Part shown: positions 1 through 6,495 of the stretch, in pieces
Numbering within the stretch: position 1 is the stretch's first letter
Layout of the letters: every line of letters starts with the position of its first letter
Notes under the pieces: generated by a model
Told to the model about the DNA's origin: nothing
What the model saw: the letters and a program-made list of their open reading frames with translations, nothing else
The model's database searches: none
Program-made: the position numbers and the translations under genes
DNA from: Anaeromyxobacter dehalogenans
GTDB taxonomy: Bacteria; Myxococcota_A; UBA9042; DTJE01
Assembly: GCA_020722625.1 (NCBI GenBank)
Contig: DYKK01000113.1
Location: 1 to 9,548 of the forward strand
Length of the DNA: 9,548 bases
Direction of reading: 5' to 3'

Positions 1-2587
1 TGACGGCGTTTTCGGTCCGGTAGCCGGCCTTGGCGTCGAACTTCTCGCAGTTCGGGGCATTGCGCACGAACGTGTAGTCCCAGTCCTGGGGATTCTCGAC
101 CTCGGACACCTGGCGGATGCGCTGGCCGTCGGCCGTGGTCAGCCAGACCTCGACCTGGTTCGGCATGCCGCACACGTGGTCGCACTTCGCCTCGTCGCCG
201 AACAGGGAGGTGCACTGGGCGCCGCACTCCTCCTGCTCCACGAGGCACAACGCCTTGCACCGGTCGAGGTTCCCGAAGGTGTCCTGGCACGTCGTCAGGC
301 AGGGCCACGCCACGGGCCGGGGCAGGCAGACGGCCTGGAGGGACGGAATCACGATGCGCGCGATCTCCTCGAGCGCGGGCCGGAGTCCCCGGTCGTCGCA
401 GATGTTCGAGACCTGGCCGCGCTTGCCGCCCTTCGTCATCGCCTCCAGTCCGAACCCGTTCGCCACCTGGACATAGCGCGACCCGAGGTCCGCCTTGCCC
501 TGGGCGGACAGGCAGACATAGGTGCTCGGCGCCGTGGACAGGGCCTTCGGGTCGCACTTGCACTCGTAGAAGCGGGAGCGGACCGCCTCCAAATCCTTGG
601 AAGGCGACGTCGTGGAACCGGGCACCGCGTCCCCCACGATGGCCGCGAAGAAGACCTGGGCCGGGTCCGTCTTCAGCGACCGGTACAGGTTCGTGAACCA
701 CTCGGCCGGATAGAGGGGCCCCGGCTTCGCCGGGTCGCAGGTCCCGTCCGGCTTGCACCCCCGCTTGTCCGCGAAACACGAACACCGGGCGACGTCGGTC
801 AGCGACACCTTGTCCACGGACGAGCAGTCGTCCTCGTCCGAGATGACCACGATCAGCAGGTAGGCGTCGTCCCGCAGGAAGGACTTCGCCTGCTCCGCGT
901 TCTCGCCGCGCGGGTCCAGGGCCATCCAGGCCGCGAGGAGGCCCTGCTCCTGGCTCCCGCACAGGGACTGGATCGCCCCGACCGAGGCCTGGCAGATAAA
1001 CAGCGTCTCGAAGACCAGGTTGCGCACCGTCTCGTCGTCCAGCCCCTTCCAGGCCGGGTCCCCGGCCCAGCGGCCGGCCTTGTACGCCTGGAAGTAGCGC
1101 TCGGCCACCCCCTGGTCCACCACCGGGATCGCGACGGATCGGCACTCGGCCTCGCGCCGGGCCTGGTCCTCGCGGCTCAGCGGGGTCGCGGCCTCGATGG
1201 TCGGGGGGATGTAGGATTCGCAGCGCTCCATCGCGGTGCACTGCACACCCGAGCCGCACTTCGGCAGCCCCGTCTGCGGGTCGCGCTCGGCCAGGCAGCG
1301 GCACCGATCCTCCGCGTCCGCGAGGAGGTTGCACTCGCACTCCTGCGGAGGGTTGACGCCGCCCTTGCAGATCGTGTCGCACTTCTTCGCGGGGTCGAGG
1401 TCGCCCATCTCGGGCCGGGACAGGAGGACCTCGCACCGGGGCTTGCAGTCCTTGAACAGCGACACCGGCGGGCAGTGGGAGGTGGGCGCCGGGAGCAGGC
1501 AGCCACGCTGGGTCTTGTCGCCTCCGGGGTAGTGACACCGGTATTCCGAGTCCCCGAACTCCGCAATGCAACGGTCCGAGCACTGCGACGCCCCCTGGCA
1601 GGTCAGGGTGCACAGGAAGTCCTGCTTGGGGAAGACCTGGTTCGTGCAGGTCCCGTAGCAGTCTTGCGCGGAGCAGACCTGGTCGCAGCCCGCCGGGTCG
1701 TGCAGGTACGTCTCGCAGAACGTCCGGCAGTCCCACGACGACTGGCAGACCCGGTCGCAGTGCGGGGCCTTCGTCGCCTTCTGGCACGTGGTGAAGCAGT
1801 CCTCGGCCGTGCAGATCTGCTGGCAGAGCGACGCATCCTGGAGGACCGCGGTGCACCGGGCCTCGCAGTCCGGGCCGGCCTGGCAGAACGCCTGGCAGGA
1901 GTTCGGGCTCGTCAGGGTGGGCTGGTCCACGCACGCCTGGGACGAGCAACCACCCGGCGATCCGCACACCTGGTCGCAGGCCGAGGGCTCGCCGAAGACG
2001 CGGGCGCATGCCGCAGGGTCCTCCTCCCGGCTGCACGCGTACCGGCAGGTGGAGTTCACCACGTAGAGGAGGTCGCCTTCATACTTGTCCGGGCCGTACT
2101 GGGCCGGCTTGTCACAGGTGTAGAGGCTCGAGGCTCCTTCCGTCTTGCAGACCCAGTTCTTCGAGTCCGGCAAGGCCGCGTTGGCCTGACAGTCGGCGTC
2201 CTCGAGGCACGGGACCACCCGCTTCTGGATGCATTCAGGGGGCAACACAGTGCTCGGGGAGTACACAAACTTCCCTCGGATGGCGCCCTCCTTGTCCGAG
2301 GGACAGACGTTCGTGGTGGTGACCCCCAGGCGCATGTCAATCGAGGTGTACTTGCGGAAGACATCCAGGAAGGCGTTGAACGACGCGGCGAGGCTCACCT
2401 GCTCCTGGCACATCGAGGGGGAATCGTCCACGACCCACAGGATGTCGAGTTTGGCGGGGCTGCCGCGCTCCTTGACCTGCTGGACCTGGACCACGTAGGA
2501 CGAGGTGAGGTTGCGGACCGGCACCTCGTTGCACGCGGCCACGGCCAGGACGACGACCAGCCACCATCCTCCGGCGAGCGTCCTCAT
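1..2587 (-). CDS. Cysteine-rich VWA-domain lipoprotein, C-terminus outside the window
   Basis: The frame is open for 862 codons from an ATG at 2585-2587 to the left edge of the window, with an AGGGG ribosome site 6 bases upstream of the start. A hydrophobic leader (residues 8-18) ends in a lipobox, VAAC, with Cys19 as the predicted lipidated residue, so the protein should be membrane-anchored outside the cytoplasm. The VWA fold begins at residues 47-59 (LDILWVVDDSPSM, metal site D54-x-S56-x-S58) and resumes at 576-589 (YLLIVVISDEDDCS). Between them, residues 181-456 are a cysteine-rich insertion, mostly CxxxC pairs. A second set of four CxxxC pairs sits at 763-806. I count 71 cysteines in the visible part, 70 without the lipid cysteine. 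Similar VWA lipoproteins are frequent in Myxococcota, where their roles are mostly unknown; metal-dependent adhesion or surface binding is a family-level guess. By analogy with relatives, only a short C-terminal piece is probably missing. The gene lies 88 bp downstream of the GNAT gene. Confidence 0.85.
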   Translation of the reverse strand, partial: MRTLAGGWWLVVVLAVAACNEVPVRNLTSSYVVQVQQVKERGSPAKLDILWVVDDSPSMCQEQVSLAASFNAFLDVFRKYTSIDMRLGVTTTNVCPSDKEGAIRGKFVYSPSTVLPPECIQKRVVPCLEDADCQANAALPDSKNWVCKTEGASSLYTCDKPAQYGPDKYEGDLLYVVNSTCRYACSREEDPAACARVFGEPSACDQVCGSPGGCSSQACVDQPTLTSPNSCQAFCQAGPDCEARCTAVLQDASLCQQICTAEDCFTTCQKATKAPHCDRVCQSSWDCRTFCETYLHDPAGCDQVCSAQDCYGTCTNQVFPKQDFLCTLTCQGASQCSDRCIAEFGDSEYRCHYPGGDKTQRGCLLPAPTSHCPPVSLFKDCKPRCEVLLSRPEMGDLDPAKKCDTICKGGVNPPQECECNLLADAEDRCRCLAERDPQTGLPKCGSGVQCTAMERCESYIPPTIEAATPLSREDQARREAECRSVAIPVVDQGVAERYFQAYKAGRWAGDPAWKGLDDETVRNLVFETLFICQASVGAIQSLCGSQEQGLLAAWMALDPRGENAEQAKSFLRDDAYLLIVVISDEDDCSSVDKVSLTDVARCSCFADKRGCKPDGTCDPAKPGPLYPAEWFTNLYRSLKTDPAQVFFAAIVGDAVPGSTTSPSKDLEAVRSRFYECKCDPKALSTAPSTYVCLSAQGKADLGSRYVQVANGFGLEAMTKGGKRGQVSNICDDRGLRPALEEIARIVIPSLQAVCLPRPVAWPCLTTCQDTFGNLDRCKALCLVEQEECGAQCTSLFGDEAKCDHVCGMPNQVEVWLTTADGQRIRQVSEVENPQDWDYTFVRNAPNCEKFDAKAGYRTENAV
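1568..1978 (-). repeat. Protein-level CxxxC tandem array inside the VWA lipoprotein
   Basis: This stretch encodes residues 204-340 of the lipoprotein. It holds twelve cysteine pairs, eleven spaced CxxxC and one CxxxxC (214/219). The gaps between successive pairs alternate short and long: 5, 11, 5, 9, 4, 8, 5, 9, 4, 11, 5 residues. That gives six imperfect units of CxxxC-x(4-5)-CxxxC joined by 8-11 residue linkers. Sequence between the cysteines is poorly conserved, so the unit is defined by spacing, not by DNA identity. CDQVC occurs twice (204-208 and 301-305). Disulfide-linked short helices are a plausible structure but this is inferred. Confidence 0.7.
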
Positions 2588-2675
2588 CGCGCACCCCTGC
2601 AAGGCGGACACCTGACGATAGACGAAATCCCCTGGGAGGTCAAGGACCGGGAGCGCGCGCCACAGGCGACCGCGC

Positions 2676-3275
2676 CTACCCACCCAGCGTGGGGCTGAAG
2701 TCCGAGACGAGCGACTCCATCGTCTCCCAGATGTGGGAGCAGTCGTTCGCGAGGAGGACGAGGTCCCGCTTGACCCCGTGGATGTCGCGCACGTGGCCCT
2801 TGAGGACCGCCTCCTTCACGAACCCCAGTTTTTCGAAGGCCCGCTTCGCCGCGTTCTGGTTGTCCACGACCTCGGCCACCAGCTTGTCGAGCCCGATCCC
2901 GATGGCGTGGCGGACCAGGCAGCGGGCCAGGGCCGTGCCGAGCCCGCGGTGCTGGAAGTCGCGCGCCACCACGACTCGGATCTGCCCGACGTGCGTGGAC
3001 CAGCCGTGCCGGGTCCGGTGCAGGGTCGCGTCGCCGACGATCCGGCCCTCGTGGTCCGCGACGAGCGGGAACACGGTGTCGTCCCCCAGGGACCGGATGA
3101 AGCCCTCCACGACCTCGGGTCGGGTCACGTCCTCGCGCAGGAACAGACGGTCCTCCTCGGGCAGGGCCAGGAAGAACTCCTTGAGGGCCACCTCGTCGCG
3201 CGGGCCGAGGGGCCGGATGGTCACGCGAGTGCCGTCCTTCAGGGTCTGGGTCTTCGGGTAGCCTTCGATCTCCAT
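2676..3275 (-). CDS. GNAT-family N-acetyltransferase
   Basis: This 199-residue protein starts at an ATG (3273-3275) preceded by GGGAGG 8 bases upstream and ends with TAG. It is a single GNAT domain. The N-terminal strand and helix read DGTRVTIRPLGPRDEVALKE (14-33), and the acetyl-CoA pyrophosphate loop is Q108-HR-G111-L-G113, matching the family's Q/RxxGxG/A motif. The later strand and helix carry DNQNAAKRAFEKLGF, the usual end of motif B. The N-terminal DGT..IRP..P.D pattern resembles the GNAT domain of Pat/PatZ-type protein lysine acetyltransferases, but there is no acyl-CoA synthetase-like or cyclic-nucleotide domain attached. The acceptor could be a protein lysine or a small amine. The gene lies 84 bp downstream of korC on the same strand, so cotranscription is possible but unproven. 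Acetylation of central-metabolism enzymes would suit the location but is only inference. Confidence 0.88.
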   Translation of the reverse strand: MEIEGYPKTQTLKDGTRVTIRPLGPRDEVALKEFFLALPEEDRLFLREDVTRPEVVEGFIRSLGDDTVFPLVADHEGRIVGDATLHRTRHGWSTHVGQIRVVVARDFQHRGLGTALARCLVRHAIGIGLDKLVAEVVDNQNAAKRAFEKLGFVKEAVLKGHVRDIHGVKRDLVLLANDCSHIWETMESLVSDFSPTLGG

Positions 3276-3324
3276 GCGCCTTGCCTCCCGTGCGGTTCGT
3301 CACCTGCCTGGATCGTACCTTGCG

Positions 3325-3348
3325 GCCCCGGACAAGACAACCAGGGGC
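3325..3348. terminator. Weak GC hairpin between korC and the GNAT gene
   Basis: GCCCC (3325-3329) and GGGGC (3344-3348) form five pairs. GG with CC adds two more pairs around a single bulged A, leaving a loop of about 9 bases. It begins 12 bases after the korC stop codon. There is no T tract on the minus-strand side, so it could attenuate, terminate with help from Rho, or protect the kor messenger's 3' end. It may also be chance in GC-rich DNA. Confidence 0.2.
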
Positions 3349-3359
3349 TTCGAAAGCGA

Positions 3360-3911
3360 TCAGGCGCGCGCGACGAGCGCCTGGCCGTGCTCGTAGCCCC
3401 GCTTGAACGCGCGGAGGTTCAGGTCCTCGGTCCCGCGGGGCACCGAGGCGAGGACCGCCTTCTCCATCGCCGAATAGGACAGGAGCCCCGTCACCCCGGC
3501 GAAGAACCCCACCATGACGATGTTCAGGACGAGCCTGCGGCCGAGTTCCTCGGCGAACCGGGTGGCCGGGACCCCGTAGGCGCGCACCCCCGCCGGCAGT
3601 CCCGAGGGCTCGACGAGTTCCTCCTCATACAGGAGGAGGCCGTTGTCCTTGAGGGTGGGCGCGAACTGGACGAACGCGTCCCTGGACATGACCACGAGGA
3701 TGTCGGGGTTCTTCACGTATGGGTACCCGATCGGAGCGTCCGACACCGTGACCTGGGCGCTGCACGCGCTCCCGCGGGCCTCCGGGCCGAAGGCCTGGAT
3801 CAGGGTCGAATGCTTGCCGTCGTAGATCGCGGCCGCCTTGCCGATGATGATCCCCGACAGGATCACCCCCTGGCCCCCGAGCCCGCCGATCCGGATCTCA
3901 GTCTTCGCCAT
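3360..3911 (-). CDS. korC: 2-oxoglutarate:ferredoxin oxidoreductase, gamma subunit
   Basis: This is the 183-residue gamma subunit of a 2-oxoacid:ferredoxin oxidoreductase, close to the usual family length. The N-terminus carries the family signature IGGLGGQGVILSGIIIGKAA (residues 8-27). It is followed by FGPEARGSACSAQVTVSD and a PDILVVMSRDAF strand, both typical of this domain. In the assembled enzyme the gamma domain helps form the CoA-handling and interface region next to the KorA/KorB catalytic core. The ATG (3909-3911) lies inside the end of korB, overlapping it by 14 bases in another frame, with a run of G residues 5 bases upstream as a poor Shine-Dalgarno. This overlap suggests translational coupling. 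It is the last gene of the D-A-B-C set and is a separate gene, not fused to alpha as in two-subunit versions. Confidence 0.92.
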   Translation of the reverse strand: MAKTEIRIGGLGGQGVILSGIIIGKAAAIYDGKHSTLIQAFGPEARGSACSAQVTVSDAPIGYPYVKNPDILVVMSRDAFVQFAPTLKDNGLLLYEEELVEPSGLPAGVRAYGVPATRFAEELGRRLVLNIVMVGFFAGVTGLLSYSAMEKAVLASVPRGTEDLNLRAFKRGYEHGQALVARA

Positions 3912-4782
3912 TGCTGCCCCCCCACGGCTGGAACCGCGTGCCGAGCACCTTCGAGAAGTGCTGGTTCATGCTGTCGAGCCACGTGGGCCGCTCGCGGTCC
4001 ACGAACTTGCCCACGACGATGTCGCTCTGGAAGCCGAGCCCGACCTCCTTGGTGTCCGCGCCGTGCTTGATGGTGCTCTTTTCCTTGTAGTACTTGACCT
4101 GGTCCACGCCGTCCCCCAGGCGGTTGCGCCGCAAGTAGAGCGTGGGGCACGGGGCCAGGACCTCGATGAACGTGAACCCGGGCTTGAGGAGGGCCTCCTT
4201 CATCGCCCGCGTCAACTGCTTGACGTGGAACACGGTCCAGCGCGCGACATAGACGGCCCCGCACGCGTCCGCCAGGAACGGGAGGTTGAACGGGTTCTCG
4301 AAGTTGCCGTAGGGCATGGTGGTCTGCGTGGCCCCGAGGGGGGTCGTGGGCGCCACCTGCCCCCCGGTCATCCCGTACGTGGAGTTGTTGACGCAGATGA
4401 CCGTCAAGTCCATGTTGCGGCGGGCCGCGTGCACGAAGTGGTTGCCCCCGATCGCGAACAGGTCCCCGTCGCCGGAATAGACCACGACCTTCAGGCGGGG
4501 ATTGGCCAGTTTCAGGCCGGTCGCGAAGGGAATGGCGCGGCCGTGCGTCGTGTGGAACGAGTCGAGCCTCATGTAGCCGGCCACGCGGCCCGTGCAGCCG
4601 ATCCCCGACACGATGGACACCTTGTCGAGGTCCAGGCCGGACTCGGTCAGGGCCCGCGCGAAGCAGTTGACCGTGGTCCCGATGCCGCAGCCGGGGCACC
4701 AGATGTGAGGGATGCGCTCCTGGCGCAGGTAGGGCATCACCGGGTTCTCGACGTCTTCGAACCGGGCGAGGTCTTCGCTCAT
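3898..4782 (-). CDS. korB: 2-oxoglutarate:ferredoxin oxidoreductase, beta subunit (TPP-binding)
   Basis: This 294-residue protein is the TPP-binding beta subunit, cytoplasmic, which with KorA forms the active site for oxidative decarboxylation of 2-oxoglutarate or the reverse carboxylation. The N-terminus has HIWCPGCGIGTTVNC, with Cys29 and Cys32. Cys63 follows in GIGCTGR, and Cys212 lies in LAPCPTLY; these match the four expected ligands of the subunit's [4Fe-4S] cluster. The TPP motif is G104-D-G106 followed 25 residues later by N132-N133, within SGDGDLFAIGGNHF and VICVNNSTYGMTGGQ. TTHGRAIPFATGLKLANP is also characteristic of KorB. The ATG at 4780-4782 overlaps the korA stop in an ATGA junction and has GGAGG 7 bases upstream, so coupling to korA is likely. 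The start is well fixed; the upstream extension of this frame is not coding. Confidence 0.95.
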   Translation of the reverse strand: MSEDLARFEDVENPVMPYLRQERIPHIWCPGCGIGTTVNCFARALTESGLDLDKVSIVSGIGCTGRVAGYMRLDSFHTTHGRAIPFATGLKLANPRLKVVVYSGDGDLFAIGGNHFVHAARRNMDLTVICVNNSTYGMTGGQVAPTTPLGATQTTMPYGNFENPFNLPFLADACGAVYVARWTVFHVKQLTRAMKEALLKPGFTFIEVLAPCPTLYLRRNRLGDGVDQVKYYKEKSTIKHGADTKEVGLGFQSDIVVGKFVDRERPTWLDSMNQHFSKVLGTRFQPWGGSNGED

Positions 4783-5939
4783 CGTGCCGCCTCCATGATC
4801 GCGTCCAGGATGACGTCGGGGTCGTGGACCGTGCCGCCCGCGTGGGGCACGCACCGAACCGAGGCGCGCCCGCAGACCGCACGCTCGACCTCGATCACCA
4901 TCTGGCCCATGTTGAGTTCCGGGACCACAAAGGCCCGGGCCGTCTTCGCGACCTCGGCAATCCGCCCGGACGGGAAGGGCCAGGTGATCACGAGGCGCAT
5001 GTGACCGACGCGGACCCCGCGCGCCCTCGCGGCCTCGACCGCGGCCCCGGCGATGCGCGACGTGATCCCGTACGAGACCACGACCACGTCCGCGCCGTCC
5101 ACGCCGTCCTCGCGCACGTCCACGATCCGGTCGCGGAGGAGGTCCACCTTGTCCTTCAGGCGGCGGACCAGCTTGTCCTGGGCCGCGACGTTCATCGCGG
5201 GATAGCCGCGCTCGTCGTGGGTGAGGCCCGTGATGTGGATGCGGTAGCCGTCGCCGGCCTTGACCATGCTCGGGACGAGGCTCCCGTCCTCGCACTCGAA
5301 GGGCCTGTACTCGCCCGGCTTCTTGCGCGTCCACTTGCGCTCCACGACCTCGATCTCCGAGGCCTCGGGGATCACGACGCGCTCGGTCATGTGGCCCACG
5401 ACTTCGTCCATCATGAAGAAGACCGGCACCCGGTATTCCTCGGCCAGGTTGAAGGCCTTGATCAGGAGGTCGAAGCACTCCTGGGGCGAGTTGGGGGACA
5501 GCGCGATGATCGAGTAGTCCCCGTGCGACCCCCACCGCACCTGCATCATGTCGGCCTGGGCGGGGAGCGTGGGGAGTCCGGTCGAGGGCCCGCCGCGCTG
5601 CACGTCCACGATGACGCAGGGGGTCTCGGTGATCGCCGCGAGCCCGACGTGCTCCATCATCAGGGAGAGCCCGGGGCCGGACGTCACGGTCATCACCTTG
5701 TGCCCGGCCCAGGCCCCGCCCTGGATCGCGATGGACGACGCGAGCTCGTCCTCCATCTGGATGAACACCCCGCCCACGGTCGGGATGCGGGCCGCGAACC
5801 GCTCGACGACCTCGGTCGAGGGGGTGATGGGGTAGCCGGCCGCGAAGCGACACCCGGCGGCGAGGGCCCCCTCGCACGCCGCGTGGTCGCCGTCCATGAA
5901 GTGGATGCCTGTCAAGACGCCTCTGGGGTCCGCCTTCAA
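4779..5939 (-). CDS. korA: 2-oxoglutarate:ferredoxin oxidoreductase, alpha subunit
   Basis: This 386-residue protein is the alpha subunit, which supplies the pyrimidine-binding half of the TPP site and contacts the 2-oxoacid. Motifs in order are FMDGDHAACEGALAAG (14-29), GYPITPSTEVVERF (35 onward), EDELASSIAIQGGAWAG, the SGPGLSLMMEHVGL loop, and TETPCVIVDVQRGGPSTG followed by TLPAQADMMQVRWGSHGD. The last two favour the KorA type over branched-chain 2-oxoacid (Vor) or pyruvate (Por) enzymes, but substrate assignment by motif is not proof. I chose the TTG at 5937-5939 because a perfect AGGAGG sits 5 bases before it. A TTG at 5970-5972 would add 11 residues and has no such site, and an ATG at 5895-5897 would cut just before MDGD. 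No gamma domain is fused. The stop overlaps korB by four bases. Confidence 0.93.
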   Translation of the reverse strand: MKADPRGVLTGIHFMDGDHAACEGALAAGCRFAAGYPITPSTEVVERFAARIPTVGGVFIQMEDELASSIAIQGGAWAGHKVMTVTSGPGLSLMMEHVGLAAITETPCVIVDVQRGGPSTGLPTLPAQADMMQVRWGSHGDYSIIALSPNSPQECFDLLIKAFNLAEEYRVPVFFMMDEVVGHMTERVVIPEASEIEVVERKWTRKKPGEYRPFECEDGSLVPSMVKAGDGYRIHITGLTHDERGYPAMNVAAQDKLVRRLKDKVDLLRDRIVDVREDGVDGADVVVVSYGITSRIAGAAVEAARARGVRVGHMRLVITWPFPSGRIAEVAKTARAFVVPELNMGQMVIEVERAVCGRASVRCVPHAGGTVHDPDVILDAIMEAAR

Positions 5940-5942
5940 GGT

Positions 5943-5951
5943 CTCCTCCTC
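5943..5951 (-). promoter_or_regulatory. Strong ribosome binding site that sets the korA TTG start
   Basis: On the minus strand this reads GAGGAGGAG, with the AGGAGG core at 5945-5950, followed by a 5-base spacer and TTG (5937-5939). It is the clearest Shine-Dalgarno in the window and decides the korA start. It may offset the weak TTG codon and balance KorA against the other subunits. Confidence 0.7.
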
Positions 5952-5987
5952 GCTAGGGGGTCTTTCGGCCAATCCGGAACCGGGGGA

Positions 5988-6278
5988 TCAACCCCCGGCG
6001 CCGCCCGAGGCCCCGGCGTTCTTGCGGGCCTCGAGGTCCTTGAACTTCATCCCGAAGATGGCGAAGTCGGGGCAGTACAGGCCGCACAGGTCGCAGCCGG
6101 TGCAGTCCTCGGGCCGCGCCAGGACAGGGTAGTGATAGCCTTTTGAATTGAAATCCTTCGAGAACTCAAGACAGTCCGTGGGACAGAATTCAATGCAGTA
6201 GGAACAGCCCTTGCAGACCTCGCTCCGCACGAACACCGTGCCCTTGGCCTTCTTGCCGGCCGCCTTCTCGTCGCCCAT
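5988..6278 (-). CDS. korD: 2-oxoglutarate:ferredoxin oxidoreductase, delta (ferredoxin) subunit
   Basis: This 96-residue dicluster ferredoxin-like subunit passes electrons between the catalytic subunits and free ferredoxin. Two classical CxxCxxCxxxCP motifs are present: Cys22/25/28/32 (CKGCSYCIEFCP) and Cys59/62/65/69 (CTGCDLCGLYCP), so two [4Fe-4S] clusters are expected. I chose the ATG at 6276-6278, with GGGAG 7 bases upstream. A GTG at 6357-6359 would add 27 residues that look like untranslated leader. It is the first gene of the set and lies 48 bp before korA. The order D-A-B-C matches the oorDABC arrangement known from Helicobacter and Campylobacter. The stretch 6130-6200 is visibly richer in A/T than the rest of the operon, using codons such as AAT, TCA, AAA and TAT. 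Confidence 0.92.
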   Translation of the reverse strand: MGDEKAAGKKAKGTVFVRSEVCKGCSYCIEFCPTDCLEFSKDFNSKGYHYPVLARPEDCTGCDLCGLYCPDFAIFGMKFKDLEARKNAGASGGAGG

Positions 6279-6400
6279 GATCGTTCTCCCCTCGCCGAGG
6301 ACGGGTCCGGTGATGCACCCTACGCCCACCGGTCCGCCGTCCGCCATGTCAATTGTCACCCGCCGGTCGGGCCGGGGACCATCCCGCGCCGGGCGGCGAG

Positions 6401-6438
6401 ATTATGCACCTTCGCGGGAAAGGGGGAAGAAAATTTTT
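6401..6438 (-). promoter_or_regulatory. korD: Possible korDABC promoter with A/T-rich upstream tract
   Basis: Reading the minus strand, CATAAT (6401-6406) matches a sigma-70 -10 box at five of six bases. An A/T tract (AAAAATTTTTC-like, about 6428-6438) lies just upstream of where the -35 should be, as an UP element would. No good -35 hexamer is present at the right distance. The implied leader to the korD ATG is about 115 bases. The 217-bp spacer has no other gene. A TTGACA lies at 6348-6353 but lacks a matching -10. Confidence 0.3.
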
Positions 6439-6474
6439 CGGGAGCATCCCACAAGACCGGTCCATCCGGGTCTG

Positions 6475-6490
6475 GAGCCGCTCTGGGCTC
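6475..6490. terminator. Small hairpin just after the GPH transporter stop
   Basis: GAGCC (6475-6479) pairs with GGCTC (6486-6490) across a 6-base loop, starting 5 bases downstream of the transporter's stop codon on the minus strand. It lacks a following T run, so it is at best a weak or Rho-assisted 3' end. A T-rich patch lies about 40 bases further downstream. Confidence 0.2.
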
Positions 6491-6495
6491 GCGAC

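Noticed and set aside
176..2698. An 840-codon open frame on the plus strand
   Set aside because: It is the antisense shadow of the lipoprotein gene. Its translation is low-complexity Arg/Gly/Leu/Val/His-rich with no motif, whereas the minus strand gives a lipobox, a VWA metal site and ordered cysteines.
2733..4070. A 445-codon plus-strand open frame across GNAT, korC and korB
   Set aside because: It runs antisense to three genes with clear family motifs and has no recognisable domain; long antisense frames are expected at this GC content.
4783..5877. N-terminal extension of the korB frame through korA
   Set aside because: The extension is Arg/Gly-rich shadow of korA in another frame. The ATG at 4782 with GGAGG and the ATGA overlap fits the family's N-terminus.
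6348..6353. TTGACA as the -35 box of a kor promoter
   Set aside because: No -10-like hexamer is found 16-18 bases downstream; the sequence there is GC-rich.
6279..6359. A longer korD starting at GTG 6357-6359
   Set aside because: The added 27 residues are not ferredoxin-like and there is no ribosome site before the GTG, whereas GGGAG precedes the ATG at 6276-6278.
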